Below are positions 1 through 7,704 of a stretch of 48,827 nucleotides of DNA, piece after piece. This stretch comes from Gemmatimonadota bacterium (GTDB lineage: Bacteria; Gemmatimonadota; Gemmatimonadetes; Longimicrobiales; Gaopeijiaceae), in contig PXFI01000336.1 in the NCBI GenBank assembly GCA_003564295.1, positions 1-48,827 on the forward strand, in the 5' to 3' direction. The notes beneath the pieces were generated by a model. That model was not told the DNA's origin. It searched no databases and worked only from the letters and a program-made list of their open reading frames with translations. Position 1 is the first letter of the stretch. The number at the start of each line of letters is the position of its first letter. The position numbers and the translations under genes were made by a program.

Positions 1-171
1 GCCGCAGTAGGCCCAGAACGCTCGCTTGTTCTTGAACCGGTAGGGCGTCACCACGATGGGCAGGAGCTGGGCTGTGCGGATCTCGCCCAGGCCCGGGCAG
101 CTCTTCACCAGCCGCCACGCCACGCCCCGGAACCGAAACAGGCTCTTGATGCGGTTCTGCACCCGAAACAT
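1..171 (-). pseudogene. IS110-family transposase remnant (truncated by window edge)
   Basis: Read on the minus strand, this stretch encodes VQNRIKSLFRFRGV followed directly by a segment containing KSCPGLGEIRTAQLLPIVV and then TPYRFKNKRAFWAYCG. The second part is the conserved Transposase_20 (IS110/IS116/IS902) C-terminal region. The first part resembles the helical segment that follows the DEDD catalytic domain. In intact family members several dozen residues normally separate the two, so they look fused by an internal deletion. An in-frame TAA lies immediately upstream of the ATG, so the N-terminal catalytic domain is absent. The reading frame continues past base 1. It directly abuts the broken beta-propeller gene. 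Family call is fairly sure; the deletion is inferred from memory of the family. Confidence 0.75.
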
Positions 172-547
172 GCGTTACACCGACCCGAACTGGCGGTGGA
201 ACGGGCCGGCCATACCCTCCGTGAAACCCCCCTTCCGCTCCCTTCACCCCGGGGAGGACGGGACCGTGTGGGTTCAGACCTCCCAGCCCGGGGTGAAGCG
301 GGAGGATCCGGGCTACGATCCGACGGACCCCAGGGCTCTCCCCGACGAGTGGAGGGAACCCGTGGCCTTCGGTGTCTTTGACGAAGAAGGTCGATACCTG
401 GGTCCCGCCCTTATCCCCGAGGGCTTCAGCACGTACCCGGAGCCTGTCTTTACCCGAGATTGGGTCCTGGCCACGGTCCGGGACGCCTACGACGTGCAGA
501 CCGTGGTGACGTTCCGGGTCGATGTGGGGAGGCCGGACTCACCCTAA
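170..547 (+). pseudogene. C-terminal fragment of a 6-bladed beta-propeller protein
   Basis: The plus frame reads W-NGPAIPSVKPPFRSL, then GEDGTVWVQTSQPG, then FGVFDEEGRYLGPALIPEGF, ending in TVVTFRV. This is the usual last-blade pattern of the 6-bladed beta-propeller proteins that are abundant in Gemmatimonadota. These proteins are normally exported and several hundred residues long; here only about 125 residues remain, with no signal peptide. The ORF track extends the frame to base 56, but that part overlaps the IS110 remnant on the other strand and is not propeller sequence, so the gene seems decapitated at about base 172. The stop overlaps the convergent helicase gene by 9 bp. Confidence 0.6.
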
Positions 548-3500
548 CATGGCCCGGGCATCCGTCAGGACCGCCGTCACCAGCTCCTCCGGGACCCGGG
601 GGGCAGAGGCCAGGGCAAGGGAGCGGCTCAGGGCCGCCGCCTCCTCGAGATCCACCAGCCCTCGGGGAATCGCCTCGCCGTGGAGCCAGACGGCGGCCTG
701 TTCGGGGGATGGAGGCTCCTCTCCGAGCCTGTCTCCCAGGGCCAGGAGCATGGATGCCGCAGCGAGGCTCAGCGCCTCCCCTCCATGGCCGCTCTCGGCC
801 AGGGCCTCGGCGGCCCGGAGCTTCCGTTCCGCGGGCCGGGGCTCCGGGGGCCGAAGTGCCGCCGCCGGGGCCTCGAAGATCGTAGGCCCTTCGGACCAGG
901 GTGACGAGGGACCCAGCCGTGTCAGGGCCGCCCAGCTCCTGCTGTCCACCACCGCCATCGGGACCTCCCCCTCCAAGGAGGCCACCTTGGCCTCGGTGGC
1001 GGCGTTCACCCTCCCCGCTACCACCACCACCAACCCCCCTTTGGTGGCCACCACCCGCTCTACGCGCTCCCCCAGGGTTCCCTGGAGGCTCGCCACCAGG
1101 TGGGCCAGGGACGGATCGTCGTCACGCCAATCAGGACTCGCCGCCAGGGGCACCGTGTCCGCAGCGGGCGCGGTGACCTCTTCCTCCTCGGCCGGTTCCC
1201 GGACCTCCGCTTCCCGCGGTGCCGAAGGAGCCCTTCCTTCCTCATCCTCCTCCAGTGTGGCCAGGGCCATCTCCACCATCTTCTTCGACACCCCCACCAC
1301 GTCCTCCGTGGCGTCCTCCTCTACCACGTTCCGGAAGAGCTCCCGCTTCGCGTTGATGAGCCCGGCGATGCGCTCCTCGTAGGAGCCTCGGGATACCATG
1401 AGAATCACCTGGACGGGTTCATCCTGCCCCAGGCGATGCACCCGGCCGATGCTCTGATCCAGGACCGCCGGGTTCCAGGGGAGGTCCAGATTCACCAGAG
1501 CGCTGGCGGCCTGGAGGTTCAGCCCCACACCACCGGCATCGGTGGAAAGGAAGACCTGCGTGCCCGGGTCCTTCCAGAATCGGTCGATGAGCTCGCCCCG
1601 GCGTGGGGTGGGAACTCCGCCGTGAAGGCGGATGGTGCCAAGCCCCAGCTCCCGGGCCACCTCCTCGGCCATCTTCGTCATGCGCTCCCACTGGGAGAAG
1701 ACCACCACCTTCCGCCCTCCATCCACGCAGAGCTCTTCCAGGACGCTGGCCAGCTCCTTGAGCTTGGGGGAGCCCACCGTCTCCTTGTCCACCAGCCCTG
1801 CGGCGTTGCACGCCATCCGGGTGATCTGCAGAAGAGACAGGAGGCGCTTCTCCTCCGATGGAGTCAGGGGCCGACGCTCGGCGATGCGGGCCAGGTTGCC
1901 CGCCGCCGAGTAGGCCTCGTCGTGAAGGTCCCTCTGGCGCCGGTCCAGCTCCAGGTCGAGGCGGGCGTCGATGCGGTCCGGGAGCTGGTCCCGGACCAAG
2001 GTTCGGTTCCTGCGGAGCATCACCGGGGTCAGGCGGCGCCGAAGCGCCGTGAGGTTGCGGTACCCCAGGACCCGCCCCCGATCATCCGTGACGTGGAAGT
2101 CCAGGAGGCAGCGCCAGAGGGGCCCCAGGACTCGGGAATCCACCACCTGCATGAGGCTGTAGAGGTCCTCGATGCGGTTCTCCAGGGGGGTTCCGGTGAG
2201 GACGAAGGCGAAGGGCGTAGCCAGGGACTTCACCGCGGCCGCCGTCTTGGTCCGCCAGTTCTTGATCCGTTGGGCCTCGTCCAGGATCAGGAGGTCCGGG
2301 GCCAGCTCCGACTGGAGGGCCTCATGGTCCCGGAGGACCACCTCGTAGTTCACCAGCGTGAACGGAGCCCCCCTTCGGTAGAGAGCCAGGCGTGCGGCGG
2401 GCCGGCCTTCAACCACGGCGGCCTCCAGGCTCGTGAACCGCTGGATCTCCCGAGCCCACTGGTGCTTCAGGGAGGCCGGACAGATGACCAATGTCCGCTG
2501 GACCCCTTCGTGCTCCCTCAGGACCGAGGCGGCGGCGATGGCCTGGAGCGTCTTTCCCAGCCCCATGTCGTCGGCCAGAAGGGCCCGTCCGGCGGTGGCC
2601 AGGAAGGCCACTCCTTCGACCTGGTAGGGGTAGAGCCGGGCGGAGATTCCCGGAAGCGTGCCCCCGGAGCGACGGAGCCTGCCTCCCAGGGCTTGGGCCC
2701 TCAACGTCCGGTCCGCCTCCTCCGCCAGCCGTCGCACGTACTCTCCCACTTCAGGGGTGAGGACCACGCCTGTCTTCTCGCGAACCTCCCTCTCCAGGGC
2801 GTGGAAGGCCTCGGGCAGGGATCCCCGGAGTAGGCCCTCCTCGTCGAAGTGGCGCTCCAGCCAGGAGGGGGACCCCTGGGCAGCCGGCATGAGGCGGACC
2901 CCCGGGGCCTGGGGCTGTCCCCAGTCCAGGTGGACGAACCCCACGGGCGGACCCTTGCGGGCGTAGGCCTCGAACTTTCGGGGGGCCCTCTTCCGCAGCC
3001 TGTGCAGGACGGCCTCGATGTGCTTGCAGGTGCCAAGGCGGTTGGTGGCGAAGTCGGGGCAGGTACAGTGGTTCAGGCGGCCGGACACGGAGCGGATCTG
3101 CACCCGGTAGGGAGGTCGGCCTTCCGCCGCCGTGGCCATGGACCGGGCTTCCCAGGTGCCGAACCACGGATCTCCCTCCACATGCTTCGCCTCCACCTCC
3201 GAGCGCCCCCGCTGCACCCTGGCCTGCACCGCCTCCCGGGCCGCGCCCTCGGCCTGCACCTCCGTCACGGGTTGGCGGGCGGCGTAGGAGAGGAAGGCAG
3301 CCACTCCGTGCTTGCACACCGGCTCCCAGTCGAAGGGGCAGTCGCAGTCCACCCACAGCTCCCCGTCCTCGTCAAGGCCGATCTCCACCTGGTAGGCTCC
3401 CGGGCGGGTTCCTTCCACCGCTGCCCAGATCCGTTCCTGGTTCCATCCCAGGTCCGTGACCCGGTTCTCCTTGAAGTAGGCGATCCCGCGCTTGACGATG

Positions 3501-3577
3501 GGAGGAGAGGCCAGGGCCTGAAGGTCCTCGGCGTCCAGGAGAAAGGGATCGGCGGCGGGGCTGCTGACGGGGGCCAT
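539..3577 (-). CDS. SNF2-family helicase with two SWIM zinc fingers
   Basis: The 1012-residue protein has two N-terminal SWIM-type zinc-binding motifs: Cys78, Cys80, Cys88 and His90 (CDCPFDWEPVCKH), and Cys171, Cys173, Cys184 and His186 (CTCPDFATNRLGTCKH). An SNF2/RapA-type motor follows, with Walker A DDMGLGKT (about residue 336), DEAQ box (433-436), TGTPLENR (about 461) and motif VI GRVHRLGQ (711-718). About 190 residues of unrecognised C-terminal sequence rich in Ala, Glu and Leu follow. SNF2 proteins are ATP-dependent DNA translocases, and SWIM fingers are thought to bind nucleic acid or protein. It faces the conserved gene at 3778 across a 200-bp divergent spacer. No clear ribosome-binding site precedes the ATG. 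The role is unknown; it could serve repair, remodelling or defence. Confidence 0.9.
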   Translation of the reverse strand: MAPVSSPAADPFLLDAEDLQALASPPIVKRGIAYFKENRVTDLGWNQERIWAAVEGTRPGAYQVEIGLDEDGELWVDCDCPFDWEPVCKHGVAAFLSYAARQPVTEVQAEGAAREAVQARVQRGRSEVEAKHVEGDPWFGTWEARSMATAAEGRPPYRVQIRSVSGRLNHCTCPDFATNRLGTCKHIEAVLHRLRKRAPRKFEAYARKGPPVGFVHLDWGQPQAPGVRLMPAAQGSPSWLERHFDEEGLLRGSLPEAFHALEREVREKTGVVLTPEVGEYVRRLAEEADRTLRAQALGGRLRRSGGTLPGISARLYPYQVEGVAFLATAGRALLADDMGLGKTLQAIAAASVLREHEGVQRTLVICPASLKHQWAREIQRFTSLEAAVVEGRPAARLALYRRGAPFTLVNYEVVLRDHEALQSELAPDLLILDEAQRIKNWRTKTAAAVKSLATPFAFVLTGTPLENRIEDLYSLMQVVDSRVLGPLWRCLLDFHVTDDRGRVLGYRNLTALRRRLTPVMLRRNRTLVRDQLPDRIDARLDLELDRRQRDLHDEAYSAAGNLARIAERRPLTPSEEKRLLSLLQITRMACNAAGLVDKETVGSPKLKELASVLEELCVDGGRKVVVFSQWERMTKMAEEVARELGLGTIRLHGGVPTPRRGELIDRFWKDPGTQVFLSTDAGGVGLNLQAASALVNLDLPWNPAVLDQSIGRVHRLGQDEPVQVILMVSRGSYEERIAGLINAKRELFRNVVEEDATEDVVGVSKKMVEMALATLEEDEEGRAPSAPREAEVREPAEEEEVTAPAADTVPLAASPDWRDDDPSLAHLVASLQGTLGERVERVVATKGGLVVVVAGRVNAATEAKVASLEGEVPMAVVDSRSWAALTRLGPSSPWSEGPTIFEAPAAALRPPEPRPAERKLRAAEALAESGHGGEALSLAAASMLLALGDRLGEEPPSPEQAAVWLHGEAIPRGLVDLEEAAALSRSLALASAPRVPEELVTAVLTDARAMLG

Positions 3578-3622
3578 GGGCTGTGGGTCTCGTGCTCTGG
3601 TTCAAAAGGTGTCGAAGGCGGG

Positions 3623-3636
3623 TGAGCTTAAGCTCA
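3623..3636. promoter_or_regulatory. Perfect 14-bp palindrome in a divergent spacer
   Basis: TGAGCTTAAGCTCA is a perfect inverted repeat 46 bp upstream of the helicase start and about 140 bp upstream of the plus-strand gene. A second short palindrome, GAAGATCTTC, lies at 3720-3729. The position suggests an operator for a dimeric regulator shared by both genes, but I could not place convincing -35/-10 boxes around it and no regulator gene is adjacent. Confidence 0.35.
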
Positions 3637-3777
3637 TGGAGGCATGGAGGGAAGATGGAAGACCCTCCGTTCGGCTTCGAGGCTGCAATCCCCCGGGCCC
3701 TTGCGGACCTGCCCGGATTGAAGATCTTCGGGTTCGTTGCGGGGTGCAGCCACTCTGCCGGCACGGGTCGGGGGTCC

Positions 3778-4995
3778 ATGGCCGAAAAACACAGGTGGGA
3801 GTTTCGCCCGCGCTTCCGGCGCGGCGCCTTCGGATGGAGGTCTCAGCCCGCCGAGAAGCGGGTGAAGGAGGCGGTGGCGGAGGTGAAGAAGATGGCCAGG
3901 ACCGATCCGGCCCTGGCTGCGGAGGGTGCCGTCCTGTTCCTGGAGCGGGTGTCCCCCGCCTTGGAGCATGTGGACAGCTCTTCCGGAACCCTCGGGACGG
4001 CCGTCAACCGAGCGGTCGACGCCCTGGTTCCCATTATCGCCACCGCTCCCATCGCCCAGCGACGTCGGGCCGCCCTTCTGGAGAGGCTCTTTGAGGCTCT
4101 CCAGGACGACGATCCTCCCTACATCGAGACGCTGGCCGAGCACTGGGGTGAGCTCTGCGCCAGCCCGGCCCTGGCTTCGAACTGGGCCGACGACCTGTTG
4201 GGGACCGTGAGGCTGGCCTGGAGCCCCGATCCAAATCTGCGGGGGTACTTCAAGGGTACCGCTGCCTGCCTCTCGGCCCTCCTGGCCGCGGGCCGCCACC
4301 AGGAGCTTCTGGATCTGCTGGAGGCAGCACCCTACGCCTTGTGGCATTACCGGCGCTTCGGGGTGATGGCCCTGGTGGCCATGGGCCGCAAGGCCGAGGC
4401 TCTCCGGTACGCCGAGGCTTCCCGGAGCCGGTATGATAGGGATGGTCCCATCGACCGGGCTTGCGAAGAAATCCTCCTCTCTTCTGGACTGGTGGAGGAG
4501 GCCTACGAGAGGTATGGGCGGAAAGGAGCCCTCCGCTCCACCTATCTCACCACCTTCCGGGACCGGGTTCGGCGATACCCCCACCTTCCTCCGGAAACCA
4601 TCCTCAGGGATCTGGTGGCGAGCACCCCCGGGAAAGAGGGAAAATGGTTCGCGGCGGCGAAGGATGCCGGCCTCCTGGACCTGGCCCTGGAGCTCGCGGC
4701 AGCGTCGCCCACCGATCCCCTTACGTTGAGCCGGGCCGCCCGGGATTTCGTCGAGGAGAACCCAGCCTTCGCCGTTGAGGCGGGCTTCGCGTCCCTTCGC
4801 TGGCTGGTGGAGGGATACGGGTACGAGATCACCGGCGCCCACGTTTGGGTGGCCTACCACCGGACCCTGGCGGCTGCCGAGGCCCTGGGACGGCGGGAGG
4901 AGGTCCGGGAGCGGATCCGGGCTCTGGTGGCCACGGAAGTCTCAGGGGAGCTGTTCGTCAACACGATCTTGGGAAGGGAGCTGGGGTTGCGATGA
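3778..4995 (+). CDS. Conserved protein of unknown function (FRPRFRRGAFGWRSQPA family)
   Basis: I start the gene at the third in-frame ATG (MAEKHRWEFRPRFRRGAFGWRSQPA), because the 65 residues before it in the ORF track look like untranslated spacer. The resulting 405-residue protein is soluble and largely alpha-helical. It contains GYFKGTTACLSALL-like, EALRYAEASR and TPGKEGKWFAAAKDAGL stretches suggestive of a TPR-like helical repeat. I recall the N-terminal motif and the WLVEGYGYEITGADVW-type stretch as a conserved, patchily distributed family without assigned function. GGTCGGGGG lies before the start. It is divergent from the SWIM helicase and 43 bp upstream of a P-loop NTPase, so the three may act together. 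No enzymatic motif was recognised. Confidence 0.75.
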   Translation: MAEKHRWEFRPRFRRGAFGWRSQPAEKRVKEAVAEVKKMARTDPALAAEGAVLFLERVSPALEHVDSSSGTLGTAVNRAVDALVPIIATAPIAQRRRAALLERLFEALQDDDPPYIETLAEHWGELCASPALASNWADDLLGTVRLAWSPDPNLRGYFKGTAACLSALLAAGRHQELLDLLEAAPYALWHYRRFGVMALVAMGRKAEALRYAEASRSRYDRDGPIDRACEEILLSSGLVEEAYERYGRKGALRSTYLTTFRDRVRRYPHLPPETILRDLVASTPGKEGKWFAAAKDAGLLDLALELAAASPTDPLTLSRAARDFVEENPAFAVEAGFASLRWLVEGYGYEITGAHVWVAYHRTLAAAEALGRREEVRERIRALVATEVSGELFVNTILGRELGLR

Positions 4996-5038
4996 TCAGG
5001 CCACAGCGGGGAGTTCGGCCATGGGGGAGTAGGGGGAC

Positions 5039-5929
5039 ATGATCCGGCGTGCGTACGTCCACGTCACGGGACCTCCCGGGGGAGGAAAGACCGTCCTGGT
5101 GGAGCGCATCCTGGAGAGCTTCGACGGCCTGGTCCATGTGGCGCGCTGCGCCCGGGTCGACGAGCTGCGTGAGCCGGAAGAGACGAACCCTTCGGGAGAC
5201 CCGGAGCTCCGGCGGTACCGGGCGGCAGGTGCTGATGGACGGTGCTGCTATCGATTTCCCCGTGGAAGCAGCACGGTGGACGACTTCTTCTCCACCGACC
5301 TGATGGCGGACTACTCCGAGGCCGTGATCCTGGAGGGGGACCTGCCGGTGCCCTATGTGGACGTAGCCGTGTATGTAGCGCCGACCCTACCGGAGGGTGA
5401 GTCCCTTCTGGTACGCCAGCTCCGGGACCGGGCCCGTGAAGCCCGAGAGCAAGCCGAGGAGCGGAAGAGGCTTCTCAGTACTCCGGGAGGTGCGGACCGG
5501 GTTTTCAAGCAGCTCCTGGGACCGGAGGGCCTTCTCGCGTTCCGACCCGGAAGCAAGGGATGGAACGCCCTCAGGGACGGGCTCCTTCCCAAGCTGTTGG
5601 AGATGAAGAGGGAGAGTGCGAAGGGGCTGGAGCAGGGGCCGACGGAACACTGGGCCATAGCCCAAGGCTACCCGGGGATCGAAGGGGCTCCCGTGGTGGT
5701 GGTGAACACCCGGGGCCAGGGAGAACGGGGCGTGGCCGAGCAGATGGTCCTGGACCTGAAGCGTATCCGGAAGGATCCGGAAGTCTTCGAGGACATCCTG
5801 GGTCCCTGCGGAAGCCGCATCCCTATCACCGCCGTGGCGGCGGACCTCGCCGATCCCAGGGACCCCGGAACCCGGAAGATCCTGGGCCGGATCAAGAGGA
5901 GCATGAAAGGAGGGCTTCTTGGGGGGTGA
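5039..5929 (+). CDS. P-loop NTPase of unknown function
   Basis: The 296-residue protein opens with a Walker A motif GPPGGGKT at residues 11-18, immediately after the first beta-strand, as in small GTPase/MobB-like folds. A putative Walker B/acidic strand AVILEGDLP follows at about residue 95. An arginine- and glutamate-rich helix (about 128-146) resembles a coiled coil. Late strands GAPVVVVNTRG and IPITAVAADLADP would fit a nucleotide-base recognition region. AGGGGGA precedes the ATG, and the gene follows the conserved protein by 43 bp on the same strand, so they are probably co-transcribed. It is not a MoxR-type AAA protein, because it lacks sensor and arginine-finger patterns. Function unknown. 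Confidence 0.75.
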   Translation: MIRRAYVHVTGPPGGGKTVLVERILESFDGLVHVARCARVDELREPEETNPSGDPELRRYRAAGADGRCCYRFPRGSSTVDDFFSTDLMADYSEAVILEGDLPVPYVDVAVYVAPTLPEGESLLVRQLRDRAREAREQAEERKRLLSTPGGADRVFKQLLGPEGLLAFRPGSKGWNALRDGLLPKLLEMKRESAKGLEQGPTEHWAIAQGYPGIEGAPVVVVNTRGQGERGVAEQMVLDLKRIRKDPEVFEDILGPCGSRIPITAVAADLADPRDPGTRKILGRIKRSMKGGLLGG

Positions 5930-5977
5930 AGGAGTGACAAGGTGCGGCGGACTCCGGGTGAAGGCGGCAGTAGGCCC

Positions 5978-6345
5978 TCAGGGACGCCGTCGCTTCGCCC
6001 CTTCCCGGGCCTCGTCCCTGGCCCTCTCCAACAGATCAGCGACTCCCAGGCGTCCCCCCCAAGCGTCAAGGTGGGAAGAGTCGATGCCGGACCCCTGGAT
6101 GCGCAGGACGGCCACCACATCCCGCCACTGGCGCTCCGACACCTCACCGCCCCGCCGATACCGCTCCAGCTTCCTGAGAACAGAATGCTCGGCGGTGTCC
6201 ATCCAAAGCCAGGAAGGGGGGGCGGTGCTCACCAGGAGCCGCTCCCGAAGGCGGAGCCGCTCCTGGTCGAAGGGGTCTCTACCCGCCAGGAAGACGTCGA
6301 CTTTCACGGCCGCAGACATGTGAATCGCGTTGAAGTGGAGGCGTG
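5978..6345 (-). pseudogene. Nucleotidyltransferase-like protein, 5'-truncated by an IS relic
   Basis: The minus-strand frame reads LHFNAIHM, KVDVFLAGRDPFD, EHSVLRKLERYRRGGEVSERQWRDVVAVL and LGVADLLERA. I recognise this as the C-terminal portion of a nucleotidyltransferase-like family of roughly 160-200 residues. The N-terminal half, which would carry the metal-binding motif, is missing. Homologous sequence continues upstream of the track's ATG (RLHFNAIH) and stops at the inverted repeat of the insertion relic at 6346, where a TAG soon follows in frame. The gene is therefore broken. It converges on the P-loop NTPase gene, 48 bp away. Confidence 0.55.
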
Positions 6346-7006
6346 CTCCGCGAAAACCCTATCCGCCTGAGTTTTCTGGACATTTTGATTTGCTCAGGGC
6401 TGGACGTATGACACTCGGACTGATTCCTGGGGGACCGATGGGCGGTCGCGAGAGACCCGAGGTTTCTCTTCGGGGTTCGGACCCGGCGCCAGGAGATGAC
6501 GAGTGACGACCGGATCCGCCTGGGCACCAGTCGCTGGTGGATTAGCGGGTGCCCCTGAGCTACGCGGCGATCCGGTCCTCGCCCCACTCAGGATGATCGG
6601 ACGAGATGCGGCGGATGAGGTTGATGTGGTTCCGAGGGATTGTGGGTCGGCCGCCGCCTGGCCCACGGGATCGTCGTCGCCAGTGGCGGCGGTAGCCTTC
6701 CCGGTGCCACTTGAGGACCGTTGCCGGCTGGATCAGCACCAGGGAGGAGCGCCACCAACTCCAGTGCCGGCACAACCAGATCCAGAGCAGTCGGTCAGCG
6801 GGCCGGAGGAACGGCCTGGGTCGCTCCCGCTGAAGCACAGCGACTTGGTGACGAAGGAGGGCGTTCTCAGCTACCAGGGAGGCCCGGGATCGAACCATAC
6901 CAGTGAGGGTGCCTCGGACCAGAAAGAGCCATGAGATCATGGCCCCACAGTCCATGGGCAACATCAGGAAGTCAACTGCCGCAGGGTGGATAGGGTTTTC
7001 GCGGAG
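6346..7006 (-). mobile_element. Internally deleted insertion sequence with 19-bp terminal inverted repeats
   Basis: The 19-mer CTCCGCGAAAACCCTATCC at 6346-6364 is repeated perfectly in inverted orientation at 6988-7006; allowing one mismatch the arms extend to 22 bp (next bases GCC against ACC). Between them lies a truncated integrase-type transposase on the minus strand, starting just inside the right arm. At 661 bp the element is about half the length expected for an autonomous IS of this kind. I see no clear target-site duplication (flanks ggcgtg and gacggg), so one border may have rearranged. Confidence 0.7.
6560..6964 (-). pseudogene. Transposase fragment (integrase-core, N-terminal half)
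   Basis: The protein reads SLVAENALLRHQVAVLQRERPRP, then DRLLWIWLCRHW, VLKWHREGYRRHWRRRSRG and DHPEWGEDRIAA. This is the helix-turn-helix N-terminal half found before the rve integrase catalytic core in IS3/IS481-like transposases. The frame ends at a TAG just after the WGEDRIA motif, so the DDE catalytic domain is absent. I chose the start near 6964 (MLPMDCG; MISWLF at 6940 is the alternative) because it falls inside the right inverted repeat. The longer track ORF starting at 7144 runs outside the element. Confidence 0.7.
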
Positions 7007-7194
7007 GACGGGCATCCGAGAGGCTGCCGTGACGCTCATCCGCCGATGGCGTAGAGAAGCCCAGAGAGAGGAGTAGCGGAAGAGAGGGTTGGGGTCGAGC
7101 GTCCGGCCGTCCTGCCCCGTTCCAGGCCCCGATTCGAATGCCATTGTTGGCAGCGCTGTTGGCAGGAATCGAACTCAATCCCCAAAAACTCAAG

Positions 7195-7211
7195 AGGCGC
7201 CGGGCGGAATC
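7195..7211 (-). repeat. Partial duplicate of the tRNA-Cys 3' end (att-like)
   Basis: The 17-mer aggcgccgggcggaatc matches 16 of 17 bases of aggcgccgggcggagtc at 7278-7294, which is the 3' acceptor and T-stem end of tRNA-Cys. It has the same orientation, 83 bp downstream in the direction of tRNA transcription. Duplicated tRNA 3' ends are the usual footprint of tyrosine-recombinase integration. No integrase is seen in the window. Confidence 0.45.
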
Positions 7212-7277
7212 ACCTGCGGTCGCTTCGCGATCCTCAGTGTTCCGCCCGGAACAACAGATCGGGTCTTCATGGAGCAA

Positions 7278-7349
<72 letters not shown>

Positions 7350-7395
7350 AAAGGAAAGGGGCGATGGACGGCTGGCGACCGGATCGCCCCCCAAG

Positions 7396-7468
7396 AGCGG
7401 GAAACGGGACTCGAACCCGCGACCCCAACCTTGGCAAGGTTGTGCTCTACCAGCTGAGCTATTCCCGC
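7396..7468 (-). tRNA. tRNA-Gly (GCC)
   Basis: The minus strand gives a 73-nt cloverleaf. The acceptor GCGGGAA pairs with TTCCCGC, with discriminator T. The D-arm is TAGCTCAGCTGGTAGAGCA, the anticodon loop is TTGCCAA (anticodon GCC), and the T-arm GCGGG-TTCGAGT-CCCGT has a terminal mismatch-tolerant pair. CCA is not encoded. Confidence 0.95.
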
Positions 7469-7548
7469 AAGTGACCGGAGGATCGCATGGAAACCTGCCC
7501 GACTCGGCTGAGGTGAGTTCCCGAACGCCCTCTCGGATCATCATTTTC

Positions 7549-7577
7549 AAGCTAGGAAGCGGCCGGAAGGGTGTCAA
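7549..7577 (-). promoter_or_regulatory. Sigma70-type promoter for the tRNA pair
   Basis: On the minus strand, TTGACA (7572-7577) and TAGCTT (7549-7554) are separated by 17 bp. Transcription would start near 7542, about 70 bp before tRNA-Gly. Confidence 0.65.
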
Positions 7578-7704
7578 GCCGGTTCCTCAGGTCCCCCCCG
7601 TTTTCCCGAATCCCACCCCTCCGTTAGATTTCCTTCCGCTCTTCGCGGCGGCGTGCGGGGCCCGGCCTCCCGCCCCTGACAACTGATCCCCGAGTGGCCC
7701 CGGC

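Noticed and set aside
1100-2833. 577-codon plus-strand ORF within the helicase gene
   Set aside because: Low-complexity His/Pro/Gly/Leu-rich translation antisense to conserved SNF2 motifs.
6540-6600. tRNA-like CGTAGCTCAGGGGCA string on the minus strand
   Set aside because: It lies inside the IS relic and gives no cloverleaf; it merely follows the truncated transposase.
7144-7277. ORFs upstream of the IS transposase (track 7138-7686 and 7329-7577)
   Set aside because: They run through the two tRNA genes, so they are not coding.
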